From positions 62,001-126,000 of the forward strand of contig NZ_VEFR01000005.1 in NCBI RefSeq assembly GCF_007679035.1: 64,000 nucleotides of DNA, in the 5' to 3' direction. Source of the stretch: Agrococcus jejuensis (GTDB lineage Bacteria > Actinomycetota > Actinomycetes > Actinomycetales > Microbacteriaceae). The translations under genes were made by a program, and so were the position numbers. Positions 31,742 through 40,449 of this stretch are shown piece by piece (within the stretch, counting starts at the first letter, position 1; each line of letters begins with the position of its first letter). The notes beneath the pieces were generated by a model, which was not told the DNA's origin, searched no databases, and saw only the letters and a program-made list of their open reading frames with translations.

Positions 31742-33006
31742 GAGGCGGCCCTCGCGATCGTGCGCCGATGGAGGCGCTCCGGTGCGCGGACGACGCCCGC
31801 GAGCACGATGGCGAGGGCCGCGACGGTGCCCGCGAGCATCGCGAGCGGCACGGCGACGACCGGTGCGGCGAGCGCCGCGAGCATCGCGGTGCCGCCGAGC
31901 ACGACGACGCCCGCCGCGACGCGCGCGAGCACCATGGCGCCGCCGACGTCGCGCACCTTGAGGTCGAGCGACACGACGGCCACGGCAGCGGCGACGGCGT
32001 ACTCGACGCTCACGAGCGCCACGAGCGCATGCGCCCCCGGCCAGGTCGCGCCGAGCACCGCCTCGCCGACCGCGCTCGGCAGCGCGACCAGCACGAGGGT
32101 CCACGCGAGCTGCACGACCCACAGCGCGGCGAGCACGCGCACGAGCACGTGGCGACGACGCGGCGGGGGCAGCCCCACGATGCGGCCGAGCACCGCGAGG
32201 TCGAGCAGCGCGAGCAGCAGGTTCACGGGTCCGAGCAGCGTGCCGGCGCCGAGCAGGCTGCCGCTCGCGGCTGCCCCGAACGCCGCGCCGACGAGCGTCG
32301 AGAGGGCGAGCGCCGTGCCGCTCGCGAGCAGCGCGACGATCGTCGACCCGCCCCGAGCGCCGCCGCCGCGCTCCACGAGCGCGCTCGCGTGCCGCAGCGA
32401 GAGGATCGGCCGCGTGAGCACGAGCCCCGTCGCCGCGCTCGCCGCGATCACGGCGAACCACGCCAGCATGACCTGACGCTCGTCGAGCGCGACCGGCGCG
32501 GCGAGCAGCAGCGCGACGCCGACGAGCCACACGAGATCGGAGGCGAGCGCGCGGCCGGGCCGATCGTCGGCGACCGCGGCGTAGCGCGCGAGGTCCTGCA
32601 GGCACGCGAGCAGCGCTGCCACGGCCACCGCGAGCGCCGTCGACGCCGACGTCGTCGTGCCGACGAGCGCGAGCACGCCGGGCAGCGCGAACCCGATGCC
32701 CCCGACGATCAGCGGTGCCGCGGCGAGCACGAGCAGGCACGCGCCGCCCAGCAGCCTGCGCCGCTCGGTCGCATCCGCGGACGTCGACAGCGCGAGCGGT
32801 AGCCCCAGCCACGCGCGACAGCACGCGAGCACGAGCACGAGGCCCGCGTACGCGATCGCGAACGCGCCGAACGCGTCGGGCGCGAGCCGCTGGGCCACCG
32901 CGACGACCATGAGCAGGTTCGCGCCGCTCGACGCGGCCTGGTCGACGAGCGTCGTGCTCACCGAGCGCGCGATGCTCGGTGCCCGCGGCGGCGCGACCAC
33001 GATCAC
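31738..33006 (-). CDS. Polysaccharide flippase (Wzx/MATE-like membrane protein)
   Basis: A 422-residue protein with about twelve membrane segments. Its start, RSVSTTLVDQAASSGANLLMVVAVAQRLAPDAFGAFAIAY in outline, matches the first two helices of oligosaccharide flippases. No enzymatic motif is present. It should carry the undecaprenyl-linked repeat unit across the membrane. The GTG at 33006 overlaps the stop of the epimerase gene (GTGA). The Ala/Val/Leu content is extreme, as usual for membrane proteins of this GC content, so sequence similarity alone is weak; the order next to Wzy supports the call. Confidence 0.8.
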   Translation of the reverse strand: MIVVAPPRAPSIARSVSTTLVDQAASSGANLLMVVAVAQRLAPDAFGAFAIAYAGLVLVLACCRAWLGLPLALSTSADATERRRLLGGACLLVLAAAPLIVGGIGFALPGVLALVGTTTSASTALAVAVAALLACLQDLARYAAVADDRPGRALASDLVWLVGVALLLAAPVALDERQVMLAWFAVIAASAATGLVLTRPILSLRHASALVERGGGARGGSTIVALLASGTALALSTLVGAAFGAAASGSLLGAGTLLGPVNLLLALLDLAVLGRIVGLPPPRRRHVLVRVLAALWVVQLAWTLVLVALPSAVGEAVLGATWPGAHALVALVSVEYAVAAAVAVVSLDLKVRDVGGAMVLARVAAGVVVLGGTAMLAALAAPVVAVPLAMLAGTVAALAIVLAGVVRAPERLHRRTIARAAS

Positions 33007-34133
33007 CGTCGCAGGCCCGCGCGCGCCCGGTGCGATCGCGTGCTGGAGAGGATGAACGACACGACCCGCCGCGACACGTCGTCGGGCCCGTAGTCGGCGG
33101 GCGCGCTCGGCGGCCCCATGGCGTCGTGCATCGCGAGCGTCGCCCGCACGGCCTCCACGACGCCGTCGGGGTCGACGCCGCACGTCACGAGCGCGCCGAC
33201 GTCGAGGGCCTCCGGTCGCTCGATCGCGTCGCGCAGCGTGACGGCGGGGAAGCCCAGGATGCTCGACTCCTCGCCGATCGTGCCGCTGTCCGACAGCACG
33301 ACGAGGGCCGACCGCTGCAGGGCCACGTAGTCGTGGAATCCGAACGGCGGATGCAGCGTGAGCCTGCGCTGCAGCTCGGGCTCCTGGTCGGCGAGCCGCT
33401 TGCGGGTGCGCGGATGCGTCGAGACGAGCACGGGCATGTCGTGCTCGATCGCGAGGGCGTCGAGCGCCTGCAGCGCCTGGCGCAGCCGAGCGGGGTCGTC
33501 GACCGTCTCCTCGCGGTGCAGGCTCACGAGCAGGTAGCCGCCGGCGACGAGTCCCTGGCGCGCGACGACGTCGCTCGTCGCGATGCGCTCGCGGCTCTGG
33601 TCGAGCACCTCGCGCATCGGCGAGCCCGTCACGAGGATGCGCGACGGATGCAGCCCCTCCGCGAGCAGGTTGCGGCGCGCGTGCTCGGTGTAGGCGAGGT
33701 TGTAGTCGGCGACGTGGTCGACGAGCCTGCGGTTCGTCTCCTCCGGCACGTTCTCGTCGAACGCGCGGTTGCCGGCCTCCATGTGGAAGACGGGCACGCG
33801 CATGCGCTTGCCCATGACGGCGGCGATGCAGCTGTTCGTGTCGCCGAGCACGAGCATCGCGTCGGGCTGCTCCTCGCGGATCGCGACCTCGATGCGGGCG
33901 AGGATCGTGCCGAGCGCGGCGCCGAGCGACGACGTGTCGGCGTCGAGGAAGCGGTCGGGGCGGCGCAGCTCGAGGTCCTCGAAGAGCAGCTCGTTGAGCT
34001 CGTAGTCGTAGTTCTGCCCCGTGTGCACGACGACGTGGTCGGCGATGCGGTCGAGCAGTCGCATCGTCGCGGCGAGGCGGATGACCTCGGGCCTGGTGCC
34101 GACGACCGTCATGACCTTGATGCGCTCGCTCAC
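33003..34133 (-). CDS. UDP-N-acetylhexosamine 2-epimerase, CapG/FnlC-like
   Basis: A 376-residue non-hydrolysing 2-epimerase of the WecB fold. Evidence is VMTVVGTRPEVIRLAATMR, HTGQNYDYELNELLFEDL, LVLGDTNSCIAAVMGKRMRVPVFHMEAGNRAFDENVPEETNRRL in outline, LVSLHREETVD, THPRTRKRL and SDSGTIGEESSILGFPAVTLRD. Several features (HTGQNYDYELNE, NVPEETNRR) fit the CapG/WbjD/FnlC subgroup better than WecB. Placed straight after CapE and CapF homologues, it should carry out the last step to UDP-N-acetyl-L-fucosamine. The GTG overlaps the CapF-like stop by four bases. Confidence 0.88.
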   Translation of the reverse strand: MSERIKVMTVVGTRPEVIRLAATMRLLDRIADHVVVHTGQNYDYELNELLFEDLELRRPDRFLDADTSSLGAALGTILARIEVAIREEQPDAMLVLGDTNSCIAAVMGKRMRVPVFHMEAGNRAFDENVPEETNRRLVDHVADYNLAYTEHARRNLLAEGLHPSRILVTGSPMREVLDQSRERIATSDVVARQGLVAGGYLLVSLHREETVDDPARLRQALQALDALAIEHDMPVLVSTHPRTRKRLADQEPELQRRLTLHPPFGFHDYVALQRSALVVLSDSGTIGEESSILGFPAVTLRDAIERPEALDVGALVTCGVDPDGVVEAVRATLAMHDAMGPPSAPADYGPDDVSRRVVSFILSSTRSHRARAGLRR

Positions 34134-35218
34134 GGCAGCACCCGCTCCGGGATCGTGTCGGGCTTCGCGGCGTCGAAGAGGTCGTCGGTCCAGAAGCTCG
34201 TGTGCAGCGGGCCGTCGCCGACGTTCTCGATGCTGTGGCTCCACAGCGTGGGCATGTCGACGGCCACGGGCTCGTCGCCGTCGACGCGGATCGCGACGAC
34301 GTCGGCCGTGAGGATGCGACGCAGGCGGATGACGGCGCGGCCCGACACGACGGTGAAGCGCTCGAACTTGCGGCGGTGGAAGTGATCGCCGCGCGTCACT
34401 CCCGGCGCCGTCGTCGAGATCGACGCCTGGCCGCTGCCGCCGCGGGCGCGCACGAGCTCGATGAACGCGCCGCGCTCGTCGGCGCGGCTCGCGAGCCGGA
34501 TCGACGGACGCCGGGCGACGAGGTGCGAGCGGTACGTGTTGAAGAGATCGCGGTCGAGGCGCTCGGCGATGTCGGGCACCTCGCCGACGGCGTAGGCGGC
34601 GGCGATGCGCTCGAGGCGCGCGAGCACGCCCGTCACGCTCGCGCGGTGCACGCGGTCGGCCGCTGCGGCGTCGCCGAGCAGCAGGTCGGCGGCATCCTGC
34701 GCGTGCAGCAGGTCGAGCGTGCGGTCCTCGTGCACCTCGGGGCGGCCGCCGGTGGCGAGGAGATGGCAGAACGTCGCGACGACGGAGTTCGTGAACGGCT
34801 GGCCGTGCTCGCCGAACAGGTTCGGCAGCCGGTGGTCGACGAACCGCGCTCCGACGGCATCGGCCGCGGCCCGCACCAGGTCGCCCGCCTGCTCCTTCGC
34901 CTCGCCGTACGCCGAGCCGTTGCCGACCTGCGTCGTGCTCGCGTAGGCGACGGTGCGCGGCGGCGTCGGCACGTCGAGCACCGTGCGTGCGAGCTGCCTC
35001 GCCAGCAGGCGGTTGCCGTCGCGCACGAGCGCCTCGGGCGCACGATGCACGCCCGCGAGATGCAGCACGGCATCCGCGCCGTCGACGGCGGCGAGGGCCG
35101 CGCGCTCGTCGAAGCGCTCGCCGAGCGCGACGGGCACCGCCTCGACGCCGGCCTCGAGCAGCGCCCCTCGCACGTGCAGCCCGAGGAAGCCGCCCGCGCC
35201 CGTCACCGCGACGCGCAT
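34130..35218 (-). CDS. UDP-2-acetamido-2,6-dideoxyhexulose reductase, CapF/FnlB-like
   Basis: A 362-residue two-domain protein. Residues 1-245 are an extended SDR (VAVTGAGGFLGLHVRGALL, Tyr/Lys motif in GSAYGEAKEQAG). Residues 250-362 are a cupin (DERGAFIELVRARGGSGQAS, then GVTRGDHFHRRKFERFTVVSGRA, with metal-binding His residues). This SDR-cupin fusion is diagnostic of CapF/WbjC/FnlB, which epimerises and reduces the CapE product with NADPH on the way to UDP-L-FucNAc. The ATG shares one base with the CapE-like stop codon (TGATG). All expected motifs are kept. Confidence 0.92.
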   Translation of the reverse strand: MRVAVTGAGGFLGLHVRGALLEAGVEAVPVALGERFDERAALAAVDGADAVLHLAGVHRAPEALVRDGNRLLARQLARTVLDVPTPPRTVAYASTTQVGNGSAYGEAKEQAGDLVRAAADAVGARFVDHRLPNLFGEHGQPFTNSVVATFCHLLATGGRPEVHEDRTLDLLHAQDAADLLLGDAAAADRVHRASVTGVLARLERIAAAYAVGEVPDIAERLDRDLFNTYRSHLVARRPSIRLASRADERGAFIELVRARGGSGQASISTTAPGVTRGDHFHRRKFERFTVVSGRAVIRLRRILTADVVAIRVDGDEPVAVDMPTLWSHSIENVGDGPLHTSFWTDDLFDAAKPDTIPERVLP

Positions 35219-36261
35219 CACACCCGGCTGCTCATCAGGCCAGCGAGCGCGAGCTCCGCACGGATCTCGGGCAGCGTCAGCAGCAGCTCCTCGACGTCCT
35301 CGACGGTCATGCGCGGCACCGTGTGCGAGTCGTAGTCGAGGAACTCCGCCTGCCTGGCGTCGCCCTCGGCCACGTACAGCTCGTAGTCGAGGCCGCGCGA
35401 GTCGAGGGGGATGCGGAAGTAGTCGCCCATGTCGATGGCCTTCGACAGCTCCTCGCGGCTCGCGAGCGCCTCCGACACCTTCTCGGCGTGCCGCGTGCCG
35501 ATGATCTCGATCTGCGAGTCCGACCGGAACAGCCGCAGCATCGCCGTGGCGAGGTCCGCGATGGTGCACGCCTGCGCCTTGCGGATGAACAGGTCGCCCT
35601 GCCTGGCGTTGTGGAAGGCGAACTCGACGAGGTCGACGGAGTCGGCGAGCGACATCATGAACCGCGTCATGTGGGGATTCGTGATCGTGATGGGCTTGAC
35701 CGCGCGCATCTGCGACAGGAACAGCGGGATGACGGAGCCGCGCGAGTACATGACGTTGCCGTAGCGCACGCACGCCATCGTCGTCGCGGTCGTCGGGTTG
35801 TTGAGGCCGTGCGAGCGCGCGACCTTCTCCATGAGCGCCTTGCTCATGCCCATGGCGTTCACGGGGTAGACGGCCTTGTCGGTGCTGAGGAAGACGGCCG
35901 AGCGCACGCCGGCACGGTCGGCGGAGCGCACGACGTTCTCGCTGCCCTGCACGTTCGTGCGCACCGCCTCCATGGGGAAGAACTCGCACGACGGCACCTG
36001 CTTGAGCGCGGCCGCGTGGAACACGTGGTCGACGCCGCGCATCGCCTTGTCGACGCTGCCCTCGTCGCGCACGTCGCCGAGGTAGAACCGCAGCCGATCG
36101 TCGCCCATCGCGTGGCGCATGTCGTCCTGCTTCGCCTCGTCGCGGCTCAGGATGCGCACCTGGCCGACGCCGTCACGCAGCAGACGTGCCGCGACCGTGC
36201 GACCGAAGGAGCCCGTGCCTCCCGTGATGAGGACCGTCGCGTCCTCGTGCCCTGACGTCAT
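35218..36261 (-). CDS. UDP-GlcNAc 4,6-dehydratase/5-epimerase, CapE/FnlA-like
   Basis: A 347-residue soluble SDR. Motifs are LITGGTGSFGRTVAARLL (NAD loop), RDEAKQDDMRH, FHAAALKQVPSCEFFPMEAV, catalytic STDKAVYPVNAMGMSK (Asp-Lys and MxxxK), RYGNVMYSRGSVIPLF, and ITNPHMTRFMMSL. The cytosolic size and the segment KQVPSCEF match CapE/WbjB rather than the membrane PglF/WbpM type. It starts the UDP-L-FucNAc pathway that CapF and CapG homologues complete in the next two genes. Its ATG overlaps the stop of the upstream glycosyltransferase by four bases. Confidence 0.92.
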   Translation of the reverse strand: MTSGHEDATVLITGGTGSFGRTVAARLLRDGVGQVRILSRDEAKQDDMRHAMGDDRLRFYLGDVRDEGSVDKAMRGVDHVFHAAALKQVPSCEFFPMEAVRTNVQGSENVVRSADRAGVRSAVFLSTDKAVYPVNAMGMSKALMEKVARSHGLNNPTTATTMACVRYGNVMYSRGSVIPLFLSQMRAVKPITITNPHMTRFMMSLADSVDLVEFAFHNARQGDLFIRKAQACTIADLATAMLRLFRSDSQIEIIGTRHAEKVSEALASREELSKAIDMGDYFRIPLDSRGLDYELYVAEGDARQAEFLDYDSHTVPRMTVEDVEELLLTLPEIRAELALAGLMSSRV

Positions 36262-37616
36262 CGGTGGCTCGCCTTCGCTCGTGCCGCGGATCGCGACGGG
36301 GTGCGGCCGCCGGTGCCGCTCGGGTTCGGGCGACCGCGGGCGGCGCCGGGTCGCAGGGTCTCCTCGCGCACGACGTTGCGCAGGATCGTCTCGATCGCGT
36401 CGACGCCTGCCGTGAGCGACATCGACCGCTCGTAGGCCGATCGCGCGCGGCGCGACATGGCGCGGTGCTCGGCGTCGTCGAGATCCATCGCCTCGCGGAA
36501 CGCGTCGGCGATGCCCTGCGCATCGGCGCTCGCCGCCACGATGCCCGCGCCGTGCTCGGCCACGAGGTCGGCCGCGGCGCCCTGCGCCGAGGCGACGACG
36601 GGCAGTCCGTGCATGAGGCTCGCGGGCAGCTTCGACGGCACCGCGGCGCGCAGCGCGGGCGTCTCGGCCAGCGGCACGACCTGGAAGTCGTGGTCGCGGT
36701 AGACCTCCGACATCGTCTCGGCCGACACGCGGCCGCGGAACCGCACCGAGCGCAGGCCCAGCAGCGTCGCGAGCGCCCGGAGGCGATGCTCGGCGCTGCC
36801 GGAGCCGTAGACGTCGAGCGAGAAGCGCGGATCGCCGTCGACCATGGCGGCGGCGCGCAGCACCTCGTCGAGCTGCTGCGCGTCGCCGAGGTTGCCCGCG
36901 TAGAGGAACGAGGTCGAGCGGCGACCGCGCTTGTGCCTGCGCTCCGGCGCGGGCGCCTCGCGCTCCCAGGCCCAGTTCGACACGGCGTGCACGCGCGAGC
37001 GGGGCGCGCCGCGCTCGACGAGCGTCGCGGCCATCTCGGCGGAGATGCCGATGGTCGCCGACGCCTCGCGGTATGCGCGGCGCAGCAGCGGCTCGAGCGA
37101 GCCTGCGATGGCCTTGCCGGCTCCCGAGCGCACGAACGAGGCGCCCACGATGGCGTCGGGCCACAGGTCCTGCACGTGCAGCACGAACGGCGGACCGCCG
37201 TTGCGACGCCACACGGCGGGGCCGAGCGCCGGGGTCATCTGCGTCGCGTACACGTACACGACGTCGGCCGACATCCCGAGCCGACCCCACAGCGCGCTCG
37301 ACAGCGCGAAGCTCGCGTAGCTCGCTGCCCTGGCCAGCGTGCGCTCGGACCGGTCGAGCACCATCGGCACGCGGTGCACCCGCACGCCGCGCACGGTCTC
37401 GACGACGTGCGGCCGCTGCCGCTGGCCGTCGGGCAGGCGTCCGGTGGGGTAGTTGGGGAAGGTCGTGAGCACCCGCACGTGGTGGCCGCGACGCTGCAGC
37501 TCCTCGGCGAGGAGCGTCGGGATGAAGGCGTGCTCCGGCCAGTAGTACTGGGTCACGACGAGCACGCGCAGTCGGCGGCCGGCGGGTGCGTCGGCGAGCT
37601 GCATGGTGGCGGTCAT
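36258..37616 (-). CDS. GT4 glycosyltransferase, WbuB-like (candidate L-FucNAc transferase)
   Basis: A 452-residue GT4 enzyme: LVVTQYYWPEHAFIPTLLAEELQRRGHHVRVLT (in outline), FPNYPTGRL, LHVQDLWPDAIVGASF and AGNLGDAQQLDEVLRAA. The donor-site segment is PLAETPALRAAVPSKLPASLMHGLPVVAS. VQDLWPD and the N-terminal QYYWPE are hallmarks of the WbuB/WcaI-like group, and E. coli WbuB transfers L-fucosamine derivatives. Placed between the initiating transferase and the UDP-L-FucNAc genes, it is the best candidate to add L-FucNAc as the second sugar. The C-terminal 45 residues are Arg/Pro/Ser-rich and probably disordered. The ATG overlaps the previous stop by four bases. Confidence 0.85.
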   Translation of the reverse strand: MTATMQLADAPAGRRLRVLVVTQYYWPEHAFIPTLLAEELQRRGHHVRVLTTFPNYPTGRLPDGQRQRPHVVETVRGVRVHRVPMVLDRSERTLARAASYASFALSSALWGRLGMSADVVYVYATQMTPALGPAVWRRNGGPPFVLHVQDLWPDAIVGASFVRSGAGKAIAGSLEPLLRRAYREASATIGISAEMAATLVERGAPRSRVHAVSNWAWEREAPAPERRHKRGRRSTSFLYAGNLGDAQQLDEVLRAAAMVDGDPRFSLDVYGSGSAEHRLRALATLLGLRSVRFRGRVSAETMSEVYRDHDFQVVPLAETPALRAAVPSKLPASLMHGLPVVASAQGAAADLVAEHGAGIVAASADAQGIADAFREAMDLDDAEHRAMSRRARSAYERSMSLTAGVDAIETILRNVVREETLRPGAARGRPNPSGTGGRTPSRSAARAKASHR

Positions 37617-38278
37617 CTGCTCTTCCCCTCGGTGGTCGCGTCGGGTGCGACGCTGGTCCTGCGATCGCCGAGGTCGTCGATGTCCTCGGGCGTCTGGTGC
37701 TGCACGATGCCGTCGTGCCGGGTCACCGCGCTGATGGTCGCGACGAGCAGGCGCACGTCGGTGCGCAGGCTCACGGTCGCGACGTACTCGAGGTCGGCCT
37801 CGATGCGCGTGGAGAAGGTGGCGGCGTCGCGGTAGCGCACCTGCGCGAGGCCCGTGACGCCCTGCGGCACCGACACGCGGCCGCGCTGCCGGTCGGTGTA
37901 GCGCTCGTACTGGTCGCGCATCGCGGGGCGCGGCCCGACGAAGGCCATCTCGCCGACGAGGATGTTCCACAGCTGCGGCAGCTCGTCGAGGCTCGTCGAC
38001 CGCAGCACGTGGCCGAGCGGCGGCACGAGGTCCATGCCGGGCAGCACGTAGCCGGCCCCGAGGCGCTCGGCGTCGCGCACGAGCGTGCGGAACTTCACGA
38101 TCGAGAAGTCCTCGCCGCCCGTGCCGACGCGTCGCTGGCGGAACAGCACGGGCCTGCCCATCGCGACGAGGATCGACGCCGCGATCGCGAGCATGAGCGG
38201 CGAGAGCACGACGAGCGCCGTGCCTGCGACGATGCGGTCGGTGACGGCGCGCACCGCGAGGTAGCGCGAGGGGCTCAT
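37613..38278 (-). CDS. Initiating sugar-1-phosphate transferase (PglC/WcaJ-type, bacterial sugar transferase)
   Basis: A 221-residue polyprenol-phosphate phosphosugar transferase of the small, single-re-entrant-helix form. Motifs are [20 protein letters not shown] (membrane helix), [26 protein letters not shown] (with KFRTM-like catalytic region), [28 protein letters not shown] (DE and PRP motifs) and [16 protein letters not shown]. It starts repeat-unit assembly on undecaprenyl phosphate. The size (no five-helix N-terminal domain) matches PglC. The neighbouring dehydratase and aminotransferase suggest the first sugar may be a 4-amino-6-deoxyhexose derivative. Overlaps of four bases join it to both neighbours. 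Confidence 0.92.
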   Translation of the reverse strand: MSPSRYLAVRAVTDRIVAGTALVVLSPLMLAIAASILVAMGRPVLFRQRRVGTGGEDFSIVKFRTLVRDAERLGAGYVLPGMDLVPPLGHVLRSTSLDELPQLWNILVGEMAFVGPRPAMRDQYERYTDRQRGRVSVPQGVTGLAQVRYRDAATFSTRIEADLEYVATVSLRTDVRLLVATISAVTRHDGIVQHQTPEDIDDLGDRRTSVAPDATTEGKSR

Positions 38279-40449
38279 CGCGTCACCCCCGCGAGGTCGA
38301 ACGCCGCGTGCTGCAGCTCCTGGGCGATGCGCTGCATGTCGACGTGGTCGTAGCGATGGTCGACCGGCAGCGACAGCAGGTCGTCGGGCCACGCCTCCTG
38401 CGTCGCGAACCCCTGCGGCCTCGGCCAGTGGATGGGGCAGTACACCTCGGCGCGCGCGAGGGCCGCCTGGGTCGCGACGGGGTCGGCGACCCGCACGGGC
38501 AGGTGCGAGGGCACCTCGAGCGACCGCACGGGCACGGCCGTCGCGATGCCGACGTCGTCGAGCGCGGCGGCGAGCGCGCGGGCGTTCGCGATGCGCCGCT
38601 CGGCGATCGCGTCGAGGTCGAGCGTGTCGAGCAGCGACCGACCGCGCCTGCTCATGCGGCGCGGCGCGGCGTCGCGCTCGATGAGCGCCATCGACGCGTC
38701 GAGCATGATGCGAGAGTGCTGCGTGATGCCGCGCCGTGAGTCGAACGACGCCATCGCCGCGTACCTGCCGGTCTCGCGTGCGCGGCGCAGCATCGGCACC
38801 TCGGTGCCTGCGGGCATGTGCAGGTAGGCGCCGTCGGTCGTCGGCAGCACCTTGCGCAGGCTCGCGTAGGCGAAGTCGGCGCCCCACTGGTTCATCGAGA
38901 ACGGCAGGTGCGTCTCGTCGGCGATGACGGCGACGCCGGTCGCGCGGATGGCCGCGACGTCGGAGAGCTCGGCGAAGGTCGGGGCGGCGCCGAAGTACCG
39001 CATGACGAGCACGGCATCCACCCGACCGGCCTGGGCCATGCGACGCGCGACCGACAGGTCGGGGGAGAGGTCGTCGAGCACGGGGTAGTCGTGGATGCGC
39101 CATCCTCGGGCCCGGATCGGGGCGAGCATGCTGTCGCACACGAACGCGGGCACGGCGATGCGGCTCGCGCCCGATCGCTCGAGCACCGTGACGATCGCGG
39201 CGATCGCCTGCCTGCCCGTCTCGACCATGACGGTCGTGTCGCTCCACGGGCGTCGCCGCGGGCGCGCGGCGCTCATGGCGACGTCGAGGGGGAAGTCGGA
39301 GCCGATGGGACGCCGGCACGAGCGCGGCGCGACGGCGGCGCGCAGCGCCTCGACGACGCGGTCGATGCTCGCGTCGTCGAGCGCCGAGCCGCTCGGCAGC
39401 GCGATGCCCGTGCGGAAGAGCCGCTCGCTCGTACCCGTCGTGAACGCGCGAGCGCCGGCGAACGCGGGCTGCAGGTGCATGGGCTTCCACAGCGGTCGCG
39501 TCTCGATGCCGCGGGAGTCGAGGACGCGGCGCACGGCGCCGGCGTCGACGAGCGCGGCGGCGGGATCGACGAGCACGGCGGTGAGCCACGCGTTGTCGTC
39601 GCCGTCGCCGTCGCCCAGCAGCGCGAGGCCGTCGATGCCGGCCACGACGGCGCGGTAGCGGGCGCGGATCGCGCGACGCCTGGCGATCATGGCGTCCAGG
39701 CGCTGCAGCTGCGCGCGGCCGAGCGCGGCCAGCAGGTTCGACAGCCGGTAGTTGTAGCCGACCTCGTCGTGCTCGTAGTGCTCGACGGGCATGCGGGCCT
39801 GCGTCGCGAGGTGCCGCACGCGGTCGGCGATCGCACGGTCGTCGGTGAGCAGCATCCCGCCGCCCGACGTCGTCATGACCTTGTTGCCGTTGAACGAGAC
39901 GATGGACGCGTCGCCCCACGACCCCGCGGGCCGGCCGTCGCGCATCGAGCCGAGCGACTCGGCGGCGTCGACGAGCACGCGCGCGCCGTGCCGCGCCGCG
40001 ATGGCCTCGATGGCGTCGTGGTCTGCGACGCGGCCCAGCAGGTCGACGGGCACGATCGCGCGGGCGGGCGTGCCCTCGCGCTCGAGCGTCGCCATCGCCT
40101 CGGCGAGCAGGCCGACGTCGAGGTTGCCGGTCTCGGGATCGGAGTCGACGAAGACCGGATGCGCGCCGACGTATGCGATGGCGTTCGCCGTGGCGGCGAA
40201 GGTCATCGACGACGTCACGACGCGGTCGCCCGCCTGCACGCCGAGGGCGAGGAGGCCGAGGTGCAGCGCCGCGGTGCCCGACGAGAGGGCGACGCCGTGC
40301 GCGACGCCGACGCGCGCGGCGAGCTCGCGCTCGAAGGCGTCGACGTCGGGCCCCAGCGGGGCGACCCATCCCGAGCGGAGCGCGGCGACGACCGCGCGCT
40401 CCTCGGCGGCGCCGACGTCGGGGGCGGACAGCAGGATGCGCGGGCTCAT
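38275..40449 (-). CDS. Tandem fusion of two DegT/DnrJ-like PLP aminotransferase domains
   Basis: One uninterrupted frame of 724 codons. Residues 1-370 are a complete DegT/DnrJ/EryC1 sugar aminotransferase: GVALSSGTAALHLGLLALG, SSMTFAATANAIAYVG, PLP Asp161 in VLVDAAESLG and Schiff-base Lys190 in SFNGNKVMTTSGGG. After a short linker, residues 392-724 form a second PLP-fold domain, with Asp511 in IADETHLPFS and Lys533 in LRKVLPTTDGAY. The second half alone has the size of a separate gene and begins with ATG at 39276 in an ATGA context, like the junctions all along this operon. The fusion may therefore come from a one-base indel near the C run at 39286-39291. It probably supplies a 4-amino sugar after the next-upstream dehydratase. 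Confidence 0.82.
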   Translation of the reverse strand: MSPRILLSAPDVGAAEERAVVAALRSGWVAPLGPDVDAFERELAARVGVAHGVALSSGTAALHLGLLALGVQAGDRVVTSSMTFAATANAIAYVGAHPVFVDSDPETGNLDVGLLAEAMATLEREGTPARAIVPVDLLGRVADHDAIEAIAARHGARVLVDAAESLGSMRDGRPAGSWGDASIVSFNGNKVMTTSGGGMLLTDDRAIADRVRHLATQARMPVEHYEHDEVGYNYRLSNLLAALGRAQLQRLDAMIARRRAIRARYRAVVAGIDGLALLGDGDGDDNAWLTAVLVDPAAALVDAGAVRRVLDSRGIETRPLWKPMHLQPAFAGARAFTTGTSERLFRTGIALPSGSALDDASIDRVVEALRAAVAPRSCRRPIGSDFPLDVAMSAARPRRRPWSDTTVMVETGRQAIAAIVTVLERSGASRIAVPAFVCDSMLAPIRARGWRIHDYPVLDDLSPDLSVARRMAQAGRVDAVLVMRYFGAAPTFAELSDVAAIRATGVAVIADETHLPFSMNQWGADFAYASLRKVLPTTDGAYLHMPAGTEVPMLRRARETGRYAAMASFDSRRGITQHSRIMLDASMALIERDAAPRRMSRRGRSLLDTLDLDAIAERRIANARALAAALDDVGIATAVPVRSLEVPSHLPVRVADPVATQAALARAEVYCPIHWPRPQGFATQEAWPDDLLSLPVDHRYDHVDMQRIAQELQHAAFDLAGVTR

